Below are positions 43,817 through 53,279 of a DNA stretch of 64,000 nucleotides, in pieces. The DNA is from G963692885 sp964658655 (lineage in GTDB: Bacteria > Acidobacteriota > Terriglobia > Terriglobales > Acidobacteriaceae): contig CAZZZL010000014.1 in assembly GCA_964658655.1 (NCBI GenBank), positions 19,910 to 83,909 on the forward strand, read 5' to 3'. The translations under genes were made by a program, and so were the position numbers. The notes beneath the pieces are model-generated. The model ran no database searches and was not told the origin of the DNA. It was given only the letters and a program-made list of their open reading frames with translations. The stretch's first letter is position 1; every line of letters begins with the position of its first letter.

Positions 43817-45178
43817 ATGAAAATTAAATCTGTGTACCTGGTAACAGCGGCGGCGATCCTCGCGGCATCCGGTGTGATTGCCGTCAACAACTCATCGGCG
43901 CACGCTGCGGCGTCGGGTGCAGCTGCCGGCGACGTCTCCGGCGCAAACCGCAATGTGCTGACCGGCCAGGCAGCCTTTACTGACTACACCAAGGAATCGC
44001 CCGGGACCTTTCGCAAGCTGACCGTCGCCGACCTGCCCGCGCCCTACGCGACCAAGGGTGTCGATGCCGGCTCGGAAAAGGTTGACCGGCCCGACGGCGC
44101 ATGGCCGAAGGTTCCGGCCGGTTTCAAGGTCAGCATGTATGCCACCGGGATTGATCGTCCGCGCCTGATCCGCACCGCGCCGAATGGCGATCTGTTCGTT
44201 GCGCTGAGCGAGTCGAACAAGATCATGGTGTTTCACGGCATCACTACTGAGGGCAAGCCGCAACAGTCTGAAGTCTTCACGACGGACGTAACGCAGCCGT
44301 TTGGAATCCGGTTTTATCCGGCGGGTCCGAACCCCAAGTGGGTGTATATCGGCAACACGGACTCGGTCGTGCGTTTTCCGTACAAGAACGGCGACATGAA
44401 GGCGTCGGGTGGGCCGCAGAAGCTTGCCGATCTACCGGGCGGCGGACGCCTCCGCGGTGGCGGCCACTGGACGCGCGATATCGTGTTTTCGAAGGACGGC
44501 ACGAAAATGCTCGTCTCCGTTGGCTCGCACTCGAATGTGGATGACGTCGACAATAATCCGGCAGAGGTGCACCGCGCTGACGTGCTCGAATTCACGCCCG
44601 AAGGAAAATTCCTGAAGGTCTTCGCGTCGGGTATTCGTAACTGTGTTGGTGAGGCAGTGAATCCGACAACCGGTCAGCTCTGGTGTTCTACGAATGAACG
44701 CGACATGCTCGGCGATAACCTCGTTCCGGATTACATCACACACGTGCAGGAAGGCGGCTTCTACGGCTGGCCGTGGTATTACATGGGGAGCAACCAGGAC
44801 CCGCGTCATGCCGGCAAGCATCCTGAGCTCAAGGGTAAGGTGATTGTGCCCGATGTTCTGCTGCAGCCACATTTTGCGTCGCTTGAGATGACTTTCTACG
44901 AGGGCAGCGACTTCCCCGCTGACTATAAGGGCGATATCTTTGCCGCTGAACACGGCTCGTGGAATAAGGCTGTTCGTGCCGGTTACGAATTAATTCGCGT
45001 GCCGGTGAAGGATGGCAAGGCGAATGGCGAGTATGAAGACTTCATGACTGGCTTCGTGACGCCGGAAGGAAAGGTCTGGGGCAGGCCGGTGGGTGTGACC
45101 GTCGCGAATGATGGGACGCTGTTCGTGACCGACGACGGGTCAGGTTCAATCTGGCACATTACGCACCAGGGTAACTAG
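43817..45178 (+). CDS. Exported PQQ-type sugar (L-sorbosone-like) dehydrogenase
   Basis: 453 residues from ATG 43817 with CAGGGAGA upstream; the frame is open back to 43283 inside thrC but that part is a shadow. The signal peptide SVYLVTAAAILAASGVIAV is cleaved near AHAA. The body is a six-bladed propeller of the soluble glucose/sorbosone dehydrogenase type: GFKVSMYATGIDRPRLIRTA, GGGRLRGGGHWTRDIVFSKD, SVGSHSNVDDVDNNPAEVHR, GIRNCVGEAVNPTTGQLWCS, GGFYGWPWYYMGSNQDP and AEHGSWNKAVRAGYELIRV. It oxidises an aldose or similar in the periplasm, passing electrons to the respiratory chain. Confidence 0.88.
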   Translation: MKIKSVYLVTAAAILAASGVIAVNNSSAHAAASGAAAGDVSGANRNVLTGQAAFTDYTKESPGTFRKLTVADLPAPYATKGVDAGSEKVDRPDGAWPKVPAGFKVSMYATGIDRPRLIRTAPNGDLFVALSESNKIMVFHGITTEGKPQQSEVFTTDVTQPFGIRFYPAGPNPKWVYIGNTDSVVRFPYKNGDMKASGGPQKLADLPGGGRLRGGGHWTRDIVFSKDGTKMLVSVGSHSNVDDVDNNPAEVHRADVLEFTPEGKFLKVFASGIRNCVGEAVNPTTGQLWCSTNERDMLGDNLVPDYITHVQEGGFYGWPWYYMGSNQDPRHAGKHPELKGKVIVPDVLLQPHFASLEMTFYEGSDFPADYKGDIFAAEHGSWNKAVRAGYELIRVPVKDGKANGEYEDFMTGFVTPEGKVWGRPVGVTVANDGTLFVTDDGSGSIWHITHQGN

Positions 45179-45192
45179 TCACTTCGTGACGC

Positions 45193-45223
45193 ATGGCCAG
45201 GTGCCGCGAGGGCACACGGCCAT
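45193..45223. terminator. Hairpin between convergent sugar dehydrogenase and pncB genes
   Basis: ATGGCC-A-GGTGCC (45193-45205) faces GGCAC-AC-GGCCAT (45211-45223) across a short GC loop. It lies in the 52-bp convergent gap. No T-tract, so termination may be inefficient or act in both directions. Confidence 0.5.
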
Positions 45224-45230
45224 TGCTGTC

Positions 45231-46616
45231 TCAGACAATTACCTTCGCATTGGCCATGCCGGCTGTGCCGAAGACTCTCTCGTAGCGTTTGATTTCGTCA
45301 GCAGAGCCTGTAGCCTTCTCCGGATTGTCGGAAAGCTTGACTGCCGGATGACCTTCAGCGCTCGTCAATTTGCACACCAGGCTGAGCGGGTTGAAGGTGT
45401 TATACCCCTGGGGATGGCAGTCGCGGAAATCATTTGTCAGCAGCGTTCCCCACCCCGCGCTAAAACGTATCCGTGGCTGTATTTTCCATTTGGATCTATC
45501 GTTGAAGTCGCCGGCGGAGTGGAAATCTGCAGGGGTATGGCCATCGGCGATCGCTCCAGCGAAGTACGCGTGCAGGGAGAGAATGTCGCCGACGTCGAGC
45601 GCGTCGGAGGCGATGAGCAACTTGGTCGCAGGATTTCGACCGCGTCGCTTCAGCCATGCAATGTATTCATCACCGGCGACGAAGGGATCCTTGCTGTCGG
45701 CGCGCTGGCCCGTCCAGTCGGCGACCCAGTCCGGCGCATGCTCGAGGAATTGCGTGGTGCCGAAGGTGTCCGGCAAAAGAATCAGCAATGATCCCGCGTA
45801 TAGCTGCTGCCAGAGTTCGAGCACACTGTACTGGGCGGTCTTCAACTCGGCGTCATCTTTTGCCATTGCGGCAAGCGCCATGGGCAGTTCGTGCGCGTTG
45901 GTGCCGATTGCTTCCAGGTCATGTTTGTAGGCAAGGAAGGTATTCGAAGTGCCGGTAAAGCTGCGACCCAACACAGTATTCATGGCATTGACGGCGTACT
46001 CCTGCCAAAGGAAACTGTGTCGGCGACGTGTTCCGAAATCAGCGACCAGCAAGCCGGGAACACCGCGCATCTGCTCCATTTTTCCCCACAGACGCGTCTT
46101 GGCGCGTGCGTAAAGGATGTCGATCTCGAACTCGCTCATATCTTTCAGGCTGGCACGGGTGCGCAGCTCGGTGATGGTCGAGAGTGCATAGAGCTCCCAC
46201 ATGGTCGTCTCGACCCATGGGCCCTCAAAGGTCAGCGAGTACTGACCATCTACGACTTTCAATTCATAGTCGGAGAGACGGAAATCTTTTTCCAGCCAAT
46301 CGATGAATGCCGGTTCGAAAATACCGCGCGTGCCATAGAACGTATTGCCGGCAAGCCAGATCAGCTCGGACCGACCGAAGCGCAGGGTGCGAATGTGTTC
46401 CAGGTGCTGCACGACAACCGAGCGCGGAATACTGTCGGCAAGTCTGACAGGGGTGGTGCGATTGATGAGCGAAAACGAAACACGCGTAGTCCTGTAGTGC
46501 TTCCATATGAACTGCAGCATCAGCAGTTTGTAGAAGTCTGTATCGAGAAGCGAGCGCACGATGGGATCAAGATCCCAGTTATGGCTGTGGGCGCGCTCCG
46601 CAAAATTCACAATCAT
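45231..46616 (-). CDS. pncB: Nicotinate phosphoribosyltransferase
   Basis: 461 residues, E. coli PncB-like. It converts nicotinate and PRPP to NaMN in NAD salvage with ATP stimulation. Seen: LDTDFYKLLMLQFIWKHY at the N-terminus, WVETTMWELYALSTITELRT, FGTRRRHSF, the phosphorylated histidine in GTNAHELPMAL (about 242), ASDALDVGDI-type PRPP site and SAGWGTLLTNDF. Divergent from uppP with only 60 bp between the starts. Confidence 0.95.
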   Translation of the reverse strand: MIVNFAERAHSHNWDLDPIVRSLLDTDFYKLLMLQFIWKHYRTTRVSFSLINRTTPVRLADSIPRSVVVQHLEHIRTLRFGRSELIWLAGNTFYGTRGIFEPAFIDWLEKDFRLSDYELKVVDGQYSLTFEGPWVETTMWELYALSTITELRTRASLKDMSEFEIDILYARAKTRLWGKMEQMRGVPGLLVADFGTRRRHSFLWQEYAVNAMNTVLGRSFTGTSNTFLAYKHDLEAIGTNAHELPMALAAMAKDDAELKTAQYSVLELWQQLYAGSLLILLPDTFGTTQFLEHAPDWVADWTGQRADSKDPFVAGDEYIAWLKRRGRNPATKLLIASDALDVGDILSLHAYFAGAIADGHTPADFHSAGDFNDRSKWKIQPRIRFSAGWGTLLTNDFRDCHPQGYNTFNPLSLVCKLTSAEGHPAVKLSDNPEKATGSADEIKRYERVFGTAGMANAKVIV

Positions 46617-46664
46617 CGAGTCACCTTAAGTAGACTTTGGCCCCTGCACACAAGATAACGTCTT

Positions 46665-46670
46665 TACAAT
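46665..46670 (+). promoter_or_regulatory. TACAAT -10 box, possible leaderless uppP transcript
   Basis: The hexamer ends 6 nt before ATG 46677, and there is no ribosome-binding purine tract. The whole intergenic region is 60 bp, so the pncB promoter must overlap it on the other strand. Confidence 0.45.
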
Positions 46671-46676
46671 CGAAGC

Positions 46677-47546
46677 ATGTCCATACTCAAAGTGATTCTC
46701 CTTGCCATCGTGCAGGGGCTTGCTGAACTGTTGCCTGTTTCAAGCTCTGCCCATGTGGTGGTGGCCGAAAGACTGATGGGTCTCGACCCCTCTGCGCCCG
46801 AGATGACGCTGCTGCTGGTGATGCTGCATACCGGGACCATGTTCGCCGTCATCGTATATTTCTGGCGCCAGTGGAAGAACACCTATTTTGCCTCCGCCGC
46901 TGCGTTTAAGGATTTTGCGATCCGTGTGATCGCCGCGACGGTGCTGACCGGCATCGTGGGCGAAGTGGTCAAGAAGATTATTGAGAAGACGCTCTTTCGC
47001 CATGCTCCTCATGCGCAGATTGAAGATCTGTTTGGCCGGCTTGACCTGGTTGCGCCGGCACTTGCTGTTGCCGGAATTGTGATCCTGATTGCCGGGCTTG
47101 CAGAGCGCCGTGCAGAACGAAAGAGGGTCGAAGATACTCCCGAACTGTCGCTGAGGCAGGCATCGATTATCGGAGCCATCCAAGGCCTGTGCCTTCCCTT
47201 TCGCGGATTTTCGCGATCGGGCGCGACCATCTCCGCAGGCATGCTGGCCGGTGTCGCGCGGCCGCGAGCCGAGGCATTCAGCTTCGCGCTGGCCGTCGTG
47301 CTGACCCCGGCAGTCGTCGGCCGTGAAGCTTTGCGGCTGCTGCACGCGGCACCGGGAGATGCCGGAGCCTCTGCATCTCACGGCGTTTTGCTCCCATTGC
47401 TCGGAACCGTCTTTGCGTTCCTGGCCGGGCTCCTGGCTTTGAAGTGGCTTAGCCAATGGCTCGAAAACGGCCGCTGGTATCTGTTCGGGATCTACTGCCT
47501 GGTGGCGTCCGTCGCCGTCTTTGCATTGCACCTGAAGGGCTACTGA
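46677..47546 (+). CDS. uppP: Undecaprenyl-diphosphatase (BacA/UppP)
   Basis: 289 residues (E. coli 273). It recycles the lipid carrier of cell-wall synthesis by removing a phosphate in the periplasm; extra copies confer bacitracin resistance. The first active-site block is GLAELLPVSSSAHVVVAERL, with Glu17 and the Ser/His cluster. The second is PFRGFSRSGATISAGMLAG; most family members have PGTSRSG here, so FRGFSRSG is slightly unusual. Eight or so membrane helices, among them LLLVMLHTGTMFAVIVYFW. Confidence 0.94.
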   Translation: MSILKVILLAIVQGLAELLPVSSSAHVVVAERLMGLDPSAPEMTLLLVMLHTGTMFAVIVYFWRQWKNTYFASAAAFKDFAIRVIAATVLTGIVGEVVKKIIEKTLFRHAPHAQIEDLFGRLDLVAPALAVAGIVILIAGLAERRAERKRVEDTPELSLRQASIIGAIQGLCLPFRGFSRSGATISAGMLAGVARPRAEAFSFALAVVLTPAVVGREALRLLHAAPGDAGASASHGVLLPLLGTVFAFLAGLLALKWLSQWLENGRWYLFGIYCLVASVAVFALHLKGY

Positions 47547-47642
47547 CAAGCCTTTCTTGATTGACACCATGGCAATTTGCAGGAAAGATCGTATCGCTGC
47601 GTAACGTAGTCAGGCCAGGCGACACTACTCTTTCAAACTATT

Positions 47643-48383
47643 ATGGCGACTCTCGTTTCCCGACCCGTCTCGGCCCGCCCGGCCAGTAATCGCGCCGACG
47701 ACATCTTTTTCACGTCGATGTCTGTGCTGATGCTGGCCATCGTCATCGTTGGCTTTGCTCCCAGCTATTTTTTGAAGGGCGCAGTCTTTGCGCACCTGCC
47801 CAGTCTGCTGGTCCATCTGCATGGCGCGGTTTTCTCTTCATGGATCATCCTCTTCGTCGTCCAGTGCTGCCTGGTTTCGGCCGGGAATATTCGTCTTCAT
47901 CGCAAACTCGGAATACTTGGCTCCGTGCTTGCGGGACTGATGGTGGTTCTCGGCAGTCTTGCGACGTTCGGCACAATGCGGCGCGGCGCTGTGCTCCCAT
48001 CCTTTTTCACGCCCGCGTCTTTCCTTATCGTGAATGTCCTGGGCATTTTTTCCTTTGGCGTCTATGTAGCGATCGCGGTCTGGCAGCGAAATAATCCGCC
48101 TGTTCACAAGCGCCTGCTGCTGATCGCGAACACCATGCTGATTATCCCGGCACTGTCGCGCATGACGTTTCCCGTTTTCGTGCATTATCCGTTCCTGATC
48201 GGCGCCATTCCGCTTGCCATTGTTATCTCCATACTGATCTTCGACCTCTTTACACGAAAGCGGCCGCTTGCCGTGACGGTGATCGGCGGCTTCCTGTTCT
48301 GGGCCTTCAATCCGTTTGCGGACGCGGTCTCTAAAACTCAGATCGCGCAACACATTACTTTCTGGGCACAGCATCATCCGTAG
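47643..48383 (+). CDS. Uncharacterised multi-pass membrane protein with conserved histidines
   Basis: 246 residues, about six to seven helices: VLMLAIVIVGFAPSYFL, LHGAVFSSWIILFVVQCCLV, LGSVLAGLMVVLGSLATF, FLIVNVLGIFSFGVYVAIAV, LLLIANTMLIIPALSRMTF, IPLAIVISILIFDLF. Histidines in HLHGAVFSS, RLHRKLG and PVHKRLLL recall DUF2306 or cytochrome b561-like proteins, but haem binding is not shown. No clear ribosome site. It lies 97 bp after uppP on the same strand and may be read through from it. Confidence 0.6.
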   Translation: MATLVSRPVSARPASNRADDIFFTSMSVLMLAIVIVGFAPSYFLKGAVFAHLPSLLVHLHGAVFSSWIILFVVQCCLVSAGNIRLHRKLGILGSVLAGLMVVLGSLATFGTMRRGAVLPSFFTPASFLIVNVLGIFSFGVYVAIAVWQRNNPPVHKRLLLIANTMLIIPALSRMTFPVFVHYPFLIGAIPLAIVISILIFDLFTRKRPLAVTVIGGFLFWAFNPFADAVSKTQIAQHITFWAQHHP

Positions 48384-48459
48384 CTGCTGCGTCGCGATAC
48401 GTGCTGTCGCAGAAATTTGGCTGCGCCACCGGATCGATCCGATTTGTTGAAGGTGTGCC

Positions 48460-49086
48460 ATGTCGAAACGGATCGCGCTCCTCTTCCTGATGTCGCTGTT
48501 GCTCTTCCCCCTGGCAGGGGGCGCCAGCGATAAGAAGCAAGCAATGCTGCCCGCGTATGTGCTGCAGGCACATACTGTCGCCGTGATCGTCGATCCCGAA
48601 GCCGGCATCGATCTGGAACATCCCGATGCGAACAAAGTGGCGCAGAAAGATGATGAGACGGCACTGCTGAACTGGGGGCGGCTGGACCCGCAGTTATCGA
48701 CCGATCACGTTGACCTGATCATCGTGGTGAGAAAAGGGAGCGGTCGATTTGTACAGGAAACGGTCGGCGATGCGCGGCAGAACCATCGGCCGGGTGTGAT
48801 CAATCCGACGGACAACGGCGTCTCGATAGGTGTACAGCATGGCCCGCAACCGGGCATCGCGGATGCTTCCAACGGTCAAAATACCGGGGCGCATACGCAG
48901 GCCGAAATCGGTCAGCGGGACGACACGTTTGTGGTCTACCAGGGCGGGGTAGCCAATCCCCTCGACACCAGTCCTGCGTGGAGGTACATCGCAAAGAAGG
49001 GTCTGCACTCTCACGATGTGCCGGCTGTGGATGGGTTCAGGAAGGCGATTGCCGATGCCGAGAAAGCTGCCGCGGCACATCCTTAA
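48460..49086 (+). CDS. Exported protein of unknown function
   Basis: 208 residues with a signal peptide (SKRIALLFLMSLLLFPLAGG). The mature part starts with AYVLQAHTVAVIVDPEAGID and NKVAQKDDETALLNWGRLDP, then VDLIIVVRKGSGRFVQETVG, a polar Gly/Asn/Pro-rich middle, and DTFVVYQGGVANPLDTSPAW with WRYIAKKGLHSHDVPAVDGF. The pattern (short two-domain exported protein, 'DLIIVVRKG' strand) recalls DUF4136-like lipoproteins but there is no lipobox. I recall close relatives in Acidobacteriota with no known role. Confidence 0.6.
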   Translation: MSKRIALLFLMSLLLFPLAGGASDKKQAMLPAYVLQAHTVAVIVDPEAGIDLEHPDANKVAQKDDETALLNWGRLDPQLSTDHVDLIIVVRKGSGRFVQETVGDARQNHRPGVINPTDNGVSIGVQHGPQPGIADASNGQNTGAHTQAEIGQRDDTFVVYQGGVANPLDTSPAWRYIAKKGLHSHDVPAVDGFRKAIADAEKAAAAHP

Positions 49087-49219
49087 AGCCGTGTCCTCAG
49101 CGACGTCAACAGTGCTTTTGAGAATGTGACCAGTGCGCTGCTGGGGCTTACTCAAGATTACTGGTGTCTGCGGTGGGTTCAAGGTACAGTTAGCTTCTTC
49201 CGTAGCAAGGGGACGCTGA

Positions 49220-49786
49220 TTGACGCAGCCAGGCCAGATTACTGTGCTTCTACATGAGTGGAGTGACGGCAAACCGGCGGCCATGGACCACCTGTTTGAA
49301 CTCGTTTACCCACAGTTGCGGCAGATTGCAGGTGCGTTGTTCCGGGGTGAGCGTCCGGAAAATCTACTGCAGCCGACCTGTGTCGTTAACGAACTTTTCC
49401 TGAAGCTCATTCGCCAGCGCAGTGTGCGCTTTGAAGACCGCACCCACTTTTATAACCTGTCCGCGCGGCTGATGCGGCGCATCCTGGTTGACCATGCACG
49501 CTCCGAGGGTCGTCAAAAGCGCAATGGCGGCGCACTGATTCCTATGGACGACGGGCTGGCGTGGGTGAACGCGAAGGACGCCGCGCTGATGGACCTGGAC
49601 CGCGTGCTCGAAGAGCTGGAGCAACTGGATGAGCGCAAATGCCGCATGGTGGAGCTGCGTTTTTTTCTCGGCTTTACGGCGGAGGAAACCGCAGAACTGC
49701 TCAGTATTTCCAAAGCCAGCGTCGACCGCGACCTGAAGTTTGTCCGCGGATGGCTGTATGACCGGCTGCACCCGGCAGTCTCCTGA
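49220..49786 (+). CDS. ECF-type sigma factor, TIGR02999-like
   Basis: 188 residues. Region 2: MDHLFELVYPQLRQIAGALF, LLQPTCVVNELFLKLIRQRS, DRTHFYNLSARLMRRILVDH with ARSEGRQKRNG, all typical of the TIGR02999 group. Region 4: LDERKCRMVELRFFLGFTAE and ETAELLSISKASVDRDLKFV. The start is TTG 49220 with AAGGGG 8 bp upstream. The group is usually paired with a Ser/Thr kinase, as here (43 bp downstream), suggesting that phosphorylation replaces an anti-sigma factor. Confidence 0.92.
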   Translation: MTQPGQITVLLHEWSDGKPAAMDHLFELVYPQLRQIAGALFRGERPENLLQPTCVVNELFLKLIRQRSVRFEDRTHFYNLSARLMRRILVDHARSEGRQKRNGGALIPMDDGLAWVNAKDAALMDLDRVLEELEQLDERKCRMVELRFFLGFTAEETAELLSISKASVDRDLKFVRGWLYDRLHPAVS

Positions 49787-49829
49787 CGTTGGTTTATTTG
49801 GCAGATCTTCTCGACGGGAAAACGAATCA

Positions 49830-52319
49830 ATGAATCAGGAAGCAGAGAACTGGGAGCGCCTTCAGGCATTGTTTGACCTGGCGGAGGCGACGCCAGCCGC
49901 TGACCGCGAACGCGTGCTGGGCGAGCAATGCGACGATCCCGAACTGCGCCGGCGCGCGCTTGCAATTGTTGAAGCAGCCAATCGCGAAGCCGGTGATCAT
50001 AAGCGGCATGAGCAGTCTGCGGGCTTGAACGGCGAAAACGGTCCTGTCCCCGATGGCGCAGGATCGGGTGCGAGCGGCCGTATCGGTCCCTACACGCTGA
50101 TCCGTCATCTCGGATCAGGCGGACTAGGTTCGGTGTACCTGGTGGAGCGGCTGACTGGCGGAGTGGTGCAGCGGTCTGCGCTCAAAATGCTCGCGCCCCA
50201 TGCCGCGGGGCCGGCGTTCGTCGAGCGCTTCCATCGCGAACAGCACATCCTGGCCTCGCTCGACCATCCCAACATCACGCGCATGCTCGACGCCGGCTTG
50301 GGTGAGACCGGCCAGCCCTACCTGGTGATGGAGTATGTCGACGGCGTTCACCTGGATGCCTATTGCGACCAGCACAGACTCGGCATCGCCGAACGCCTGC
50401 AGCTCTTTCTCAAGGTCTGCGATGCCGTTGCTTACGCCCATCGCAACCTGGTCGTTCATCTCGATCTGAAGCCGTCGAACATTCTTGTAGTGGCTGAGAC
50501 GACGGGCACTGCGGGCATTACGACTCACGTGAAACTACTCGACTTTGGTACGTCGAAGCTGCTGAGAACGGATAGTCAGCTGACGACGACTGTCCTGGCA
50601 ACGCCGGCATATGCAAGTCCTGAACAGCTGCGGAATGAGGCCGTGACGACTGCGTGCGATGTGTATGCGCTGGGCGCTGTGCTGTTCGAGCTGCTCTCCG
50701 GCAGACGGCCCGGCGACAAGGCATCCGTCGCACTGATGCTCGAGCGCGCCATGCGTGAACAGGAGCCGGAACACCTGGCCGATGGCGTTACGGCCTCTGC
50801 AGCAGAGAGTCGCGGCTTGACCGAGAGTCGCCTGAGACAAATGTTGAAGGGCGATCTCGACACGATTGTCCGGAAGTGCCTCGCGCCGCGGCCGAAGGAC
50901 AGGTATGTCTCCGTCGATGCGCTGGTGGAAGATGTTCGCCGCTATAAAGACGGCCGGCCGATCCTTGCGCGCCCCCAGACGACACTCTATAAGGCAAGCC
51001 GGTTTATCCGGCGCAACCGGGGTGCGGTTGCGGCGACGATCGTAGTCGCACTGGCATTGATCGCGAGCCTGGGCTATGCGGAGTGGCGGCAGCGGCAGGC
51101 ACTGCATGAGGGTCAGCGCGCCCTGCGCATGCAGACGTTTCTCTACCGCCTGTTCAAGCTGGCCAACTCGAACTACCTGGGCAAGCCAGCTGCCACGGTG
51201 CCGGAATTTCTCGAGCTCGGCGTAAAGGTTTTGCCGGAGTACATCAAAGACCCGGCTGACCTGCGCGAGGCTCAGCTCAGCCTGGCTGAATCGATGTTTG
51301 ACAATGGCGACATGCCGGCCGCGCAGAAAGTTTTCGCGCAGGTTATTCCCGAAGCGAAAGCCGCGGGCGATACGAACGCGGTGGCGGAGGCCGAGGCCTT
51401 CGCCGGCAATATCGCGTTCCAGATGGGACAAATGGAAGCGGGAAAATCTCAGACAGCCGATGCGCTCGCGCTGTCACGCAAAGAGAGCGTTACGCCCAGC
51501 GTGCGGGTGTGGAGCGAGATTTACTACGCGGCAAACCGTGAAAATAATGGGTTTCGGTCCGATGAGAACCTGAAGCTGCTGCAGGCCGCCGTAACCGAAG
51601 CGCAGACAAAGCATCTGCCGGAACGCGAAACTGCCTATGCGCTCTACATGCTGGCCAGCGATTACGAAGAACTCGGCCAGCTTGACGAAGCCGACATGCT
51701 GATCCACCAGGCGATTGCGATCTATGGCAACGAGCCGTATGCCATCTGCGATCAATCAGAGATGTATGCCGACCTGGGGTATATCCAGGGCGCGGGCGGC
51801 CACGCAGCGGCGAGCCTGCCGCTTTACCGGAAAGCGTGGGAAGGCGATAAGGCGTGCCTGGGTCCGGACAATCGCCAGACGCTGGTGGTGCAGGACTTCA
51901 TGACTGGCGCGATGATCGAGACAGGGCAGGCGAAGCAGGCGCTGCCGATCCTCGAAGCGTCAATGCCGGCGTGGCGAAAGAGCGCGGGCGAAAGTCCTGA
52001 TCTTGCAAATCCGCTGAATTTTCTGGCCATGGCTTACCTGGCCACCGGCGACTATGCCCAGGCGGAGAAGACAGCCGAGGAACTGGTGCATGTGCAGGAA
52101 GGCAAGGTTGCGCCGGATGACCACCGGATCGGGCTATCGCAGTTGAAGTGGGCGCAGGCCCTGATGGGACAGCAGCGTTATAAGGAAGCTCTGCCGCATG
52201 CAGAGATCGCGGACCGTATTCTGGCGAAGGTGCTGCGTTCGCCAGGCCAGAAACGGACGAGTGCGACAGCGCACCAGTTGTTGCTGGATATCCGGTCAAA
52301 GCTGGGAGCGCATGCTTAG
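49830..52319 (+). CDS. Membrane Ser/Thr protein kinase with TPR sensor, non-RD type
   Basis: 829 residues from ATG 49830. A short helical N-terminus precedes the kinase domain (about 87-370): P-loop LGSGGLGSVYLVE, Lys in RSALKMLAP (about 118), catalytic loop VVHLDLKPSNIL (about 206-217), DFG in LLDFGTSKLL (about 237), and TPAYASPEQLRNEAVTTACD. The catalytic loop has Leu in place of the usual Arg before Asp (HLD, not HRD). One helix, GAVAATIVVALALIASLGYA (about 397-416), precedes a periplasmic TPR region (about 430-820; DADMLIHQAIAIYGNEP-like repeats). Likely co-transcribed with the sigma gene. Confidence 0.92.
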   Translation: MNQEAENWERLQALFDLAEATPAADRERVLGEQCDDPELRRRALAIVEAANREAGDHKRHEQSAGLNGENGPVPDGAGSGASGRIGPYTLIRHLGSGGLGSVYLVERLTGGVVQRSALKMLAPHAAGPAFVERFHREQHILASLDHPNITRMLDAGLGETGQPYLVMEYVDGVHLDAYCDQHRLGIAERLQLFLKVCDAVAYAHRNLVVHLDLKPSNILVVAETTGTAGITTHVKLLDFGTSKLLRTDSQLTTTVLATPAYASPEQLRNEAVTTACDVYALGAVLFELLSGRRPGDKASVALMLERAMREQEPEHLADGVTASAAESRGLTESRLRQMLKGDLDTIVRKCLAPRPKDRYVSVDALVEDVRRYKDGRPILARPQTTLYKASRFIRRNRGAVAATIVVALALIASLGYAEWRQRQALHEGQRALRMQTFLYRLFKLANSNYLGKPAATVPEFLELGVKVLPEYIKDPADLREAQLSLAESMFDNGDMPAAQKVFAQVIPEAKAAGDTNAVAEAEAFAGNIAFQMGQMEAGKSQTADALALSRKESVTPSVRVWSEIYYAANRENNGFRSDENLKLLQAAVTEAQTKHLPERETAYALYMLASDYEELGQLDEADMLIHQAIAIYGNEPYAICDQSEMYADLGYIQGAGGHAAASLPLYRKAWEGDKACLGPDNRQTLVVQDFMTGAMIETGQAKQALPILEASMPAWRKSAGESPDLANPLNFLAMAYLATGDYAQAEKTAEELVHVQEGKVAPDDHRIGLSQLKWAQALMGQQRYKEALPHAEIADRILAKVLRSPGQKRTSATAHQLLLDIRSKLGAHA

Positions 52320-52481
52320 CTTCGGAAGTTTCCTGCATGACGCGTTTTTCGAAAGCACAGCGCGTTCAGCAGAGAGGCTCATCCCGTTCGCTTGGGGGAG
52401 TGGGCGGGATGATGACCTCGTGTGCGTCCCGGCTGCGGAAAGGCCAGATGCAATGCCGCCCGGTAAACCGCAGCAGACGGC
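52320..52481. other. Convergent gap between kinase and EAL genes
   Basis: About 160 bp with no gene and no strong hairpin seen. Confidence 0.4.
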
Positions 52482-53279
52482 TCAGGCGCTCATGGAGTCA
52501 TAGGTCGGTTCGCCGAGCGCCTCAAACGCGGGGCGTGCGAAAAGATATCCCTGCATGTAGCGGACGCCCAGGTCGGCCAGAACCAGCGACTCGATGGCCT
52601 TCTCGACACCTTCCGCGACTACCGCAATCCGAAGGCTGTCGCAAACCTGAACAATTGCGCCCACGATGCTGCGCGCGGCATCGTTGCGGTCAATTCCGTC
52701 GATCAGCGCACGATCGATTTTAACGACGTCCGGCTGAAATTCCGCGAGCAGGGTAAGCCCCGCATAGCCGGCACCGAAATCATCGATTGCTGTCCGCAGA
52801 CCAAGGCGGCGATATTCACGGAAGACAGACTGCAGATGTGCCCGGTCTGCCACCCGCTCATCCTCGGTCATCTCGAAAATGATCTGGTCCATGGGCAGGC
52901 CGACGCGTGCGGCAGCTTCGAGCGTGGTGCGAATACAGTTTTCAGGTTGCTCGACGGCTCCGGGCATAAAGTTGATCGATACGCTCGCGCCCGTACGTCC
53001 CAGCCCCAGCTGCACAGCCATCTCGATTGCCTTGATCTGGCATGACTGGTCGAAGGCGTACCTGTCTCTGCCGGCCACTCTCCCCAGCATTTCGTGTGCC
53101 GGCTGCCGCTGCAGACCACGCAGCAATGCTTCATACGCGAAAACGCTGCGCGTCTCGATGTCGACGATCGGCTGAAAGGCCATCGTAAAGTCGACGGGCG
53201 TCAATGCACCTGGAGTAGCTGAAAAAAGCGCAGACGGCTTCTTCGATAGAGCACTGTTCGCCGATAAAGATTGGGACAT
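52482..53279 (-). CDS. EAL-domain protein, likely c-di-GMP phosphodiesterase
   Basis: 265 residues from ATG 53279 (GGGAG upstream); a TTG at 53339 would add 20 residues. All key residues of an active EAL domain are present: FAYEALLRG (Glu50), Asn in SVSINFMP, Glu in IIFEMTEDE, the double Asp in TAIDDFGAGYAG, Lys in VVKIDRALI, Glu in VVAEGVEK and Gln in MQGYLFARP. There is no sensor domain beyond a short N-terminus, so control would be by partner or localisation. It hydrolyses c-di-GMP to pGpG in the cytoplasm. Confidence 0.9.
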   Translation of the reverse strand: MSQSLSANSALSKKPSALFSATPGALTPVDFTMAFQPIVDIETRSVFAYEALLRGLQRQPAHEMLGRVAGRDRYAFDQSCQIKAIEMAVQLGLGRTGASVSINFMPGAVEQPENCIRTTLEAAARVGLPMDQIIFEMTEDERVADRAHLQSVFREYRRLGLRTAIDDFGAGYAGLTLLAEFQPDVVKIDRALIDGIDRNDAARSIVGAIVQVCDSLRIAVVAEGVEKAIESLVLADLGVRYMQGYLFARPAFEALGEPTYDSMSA

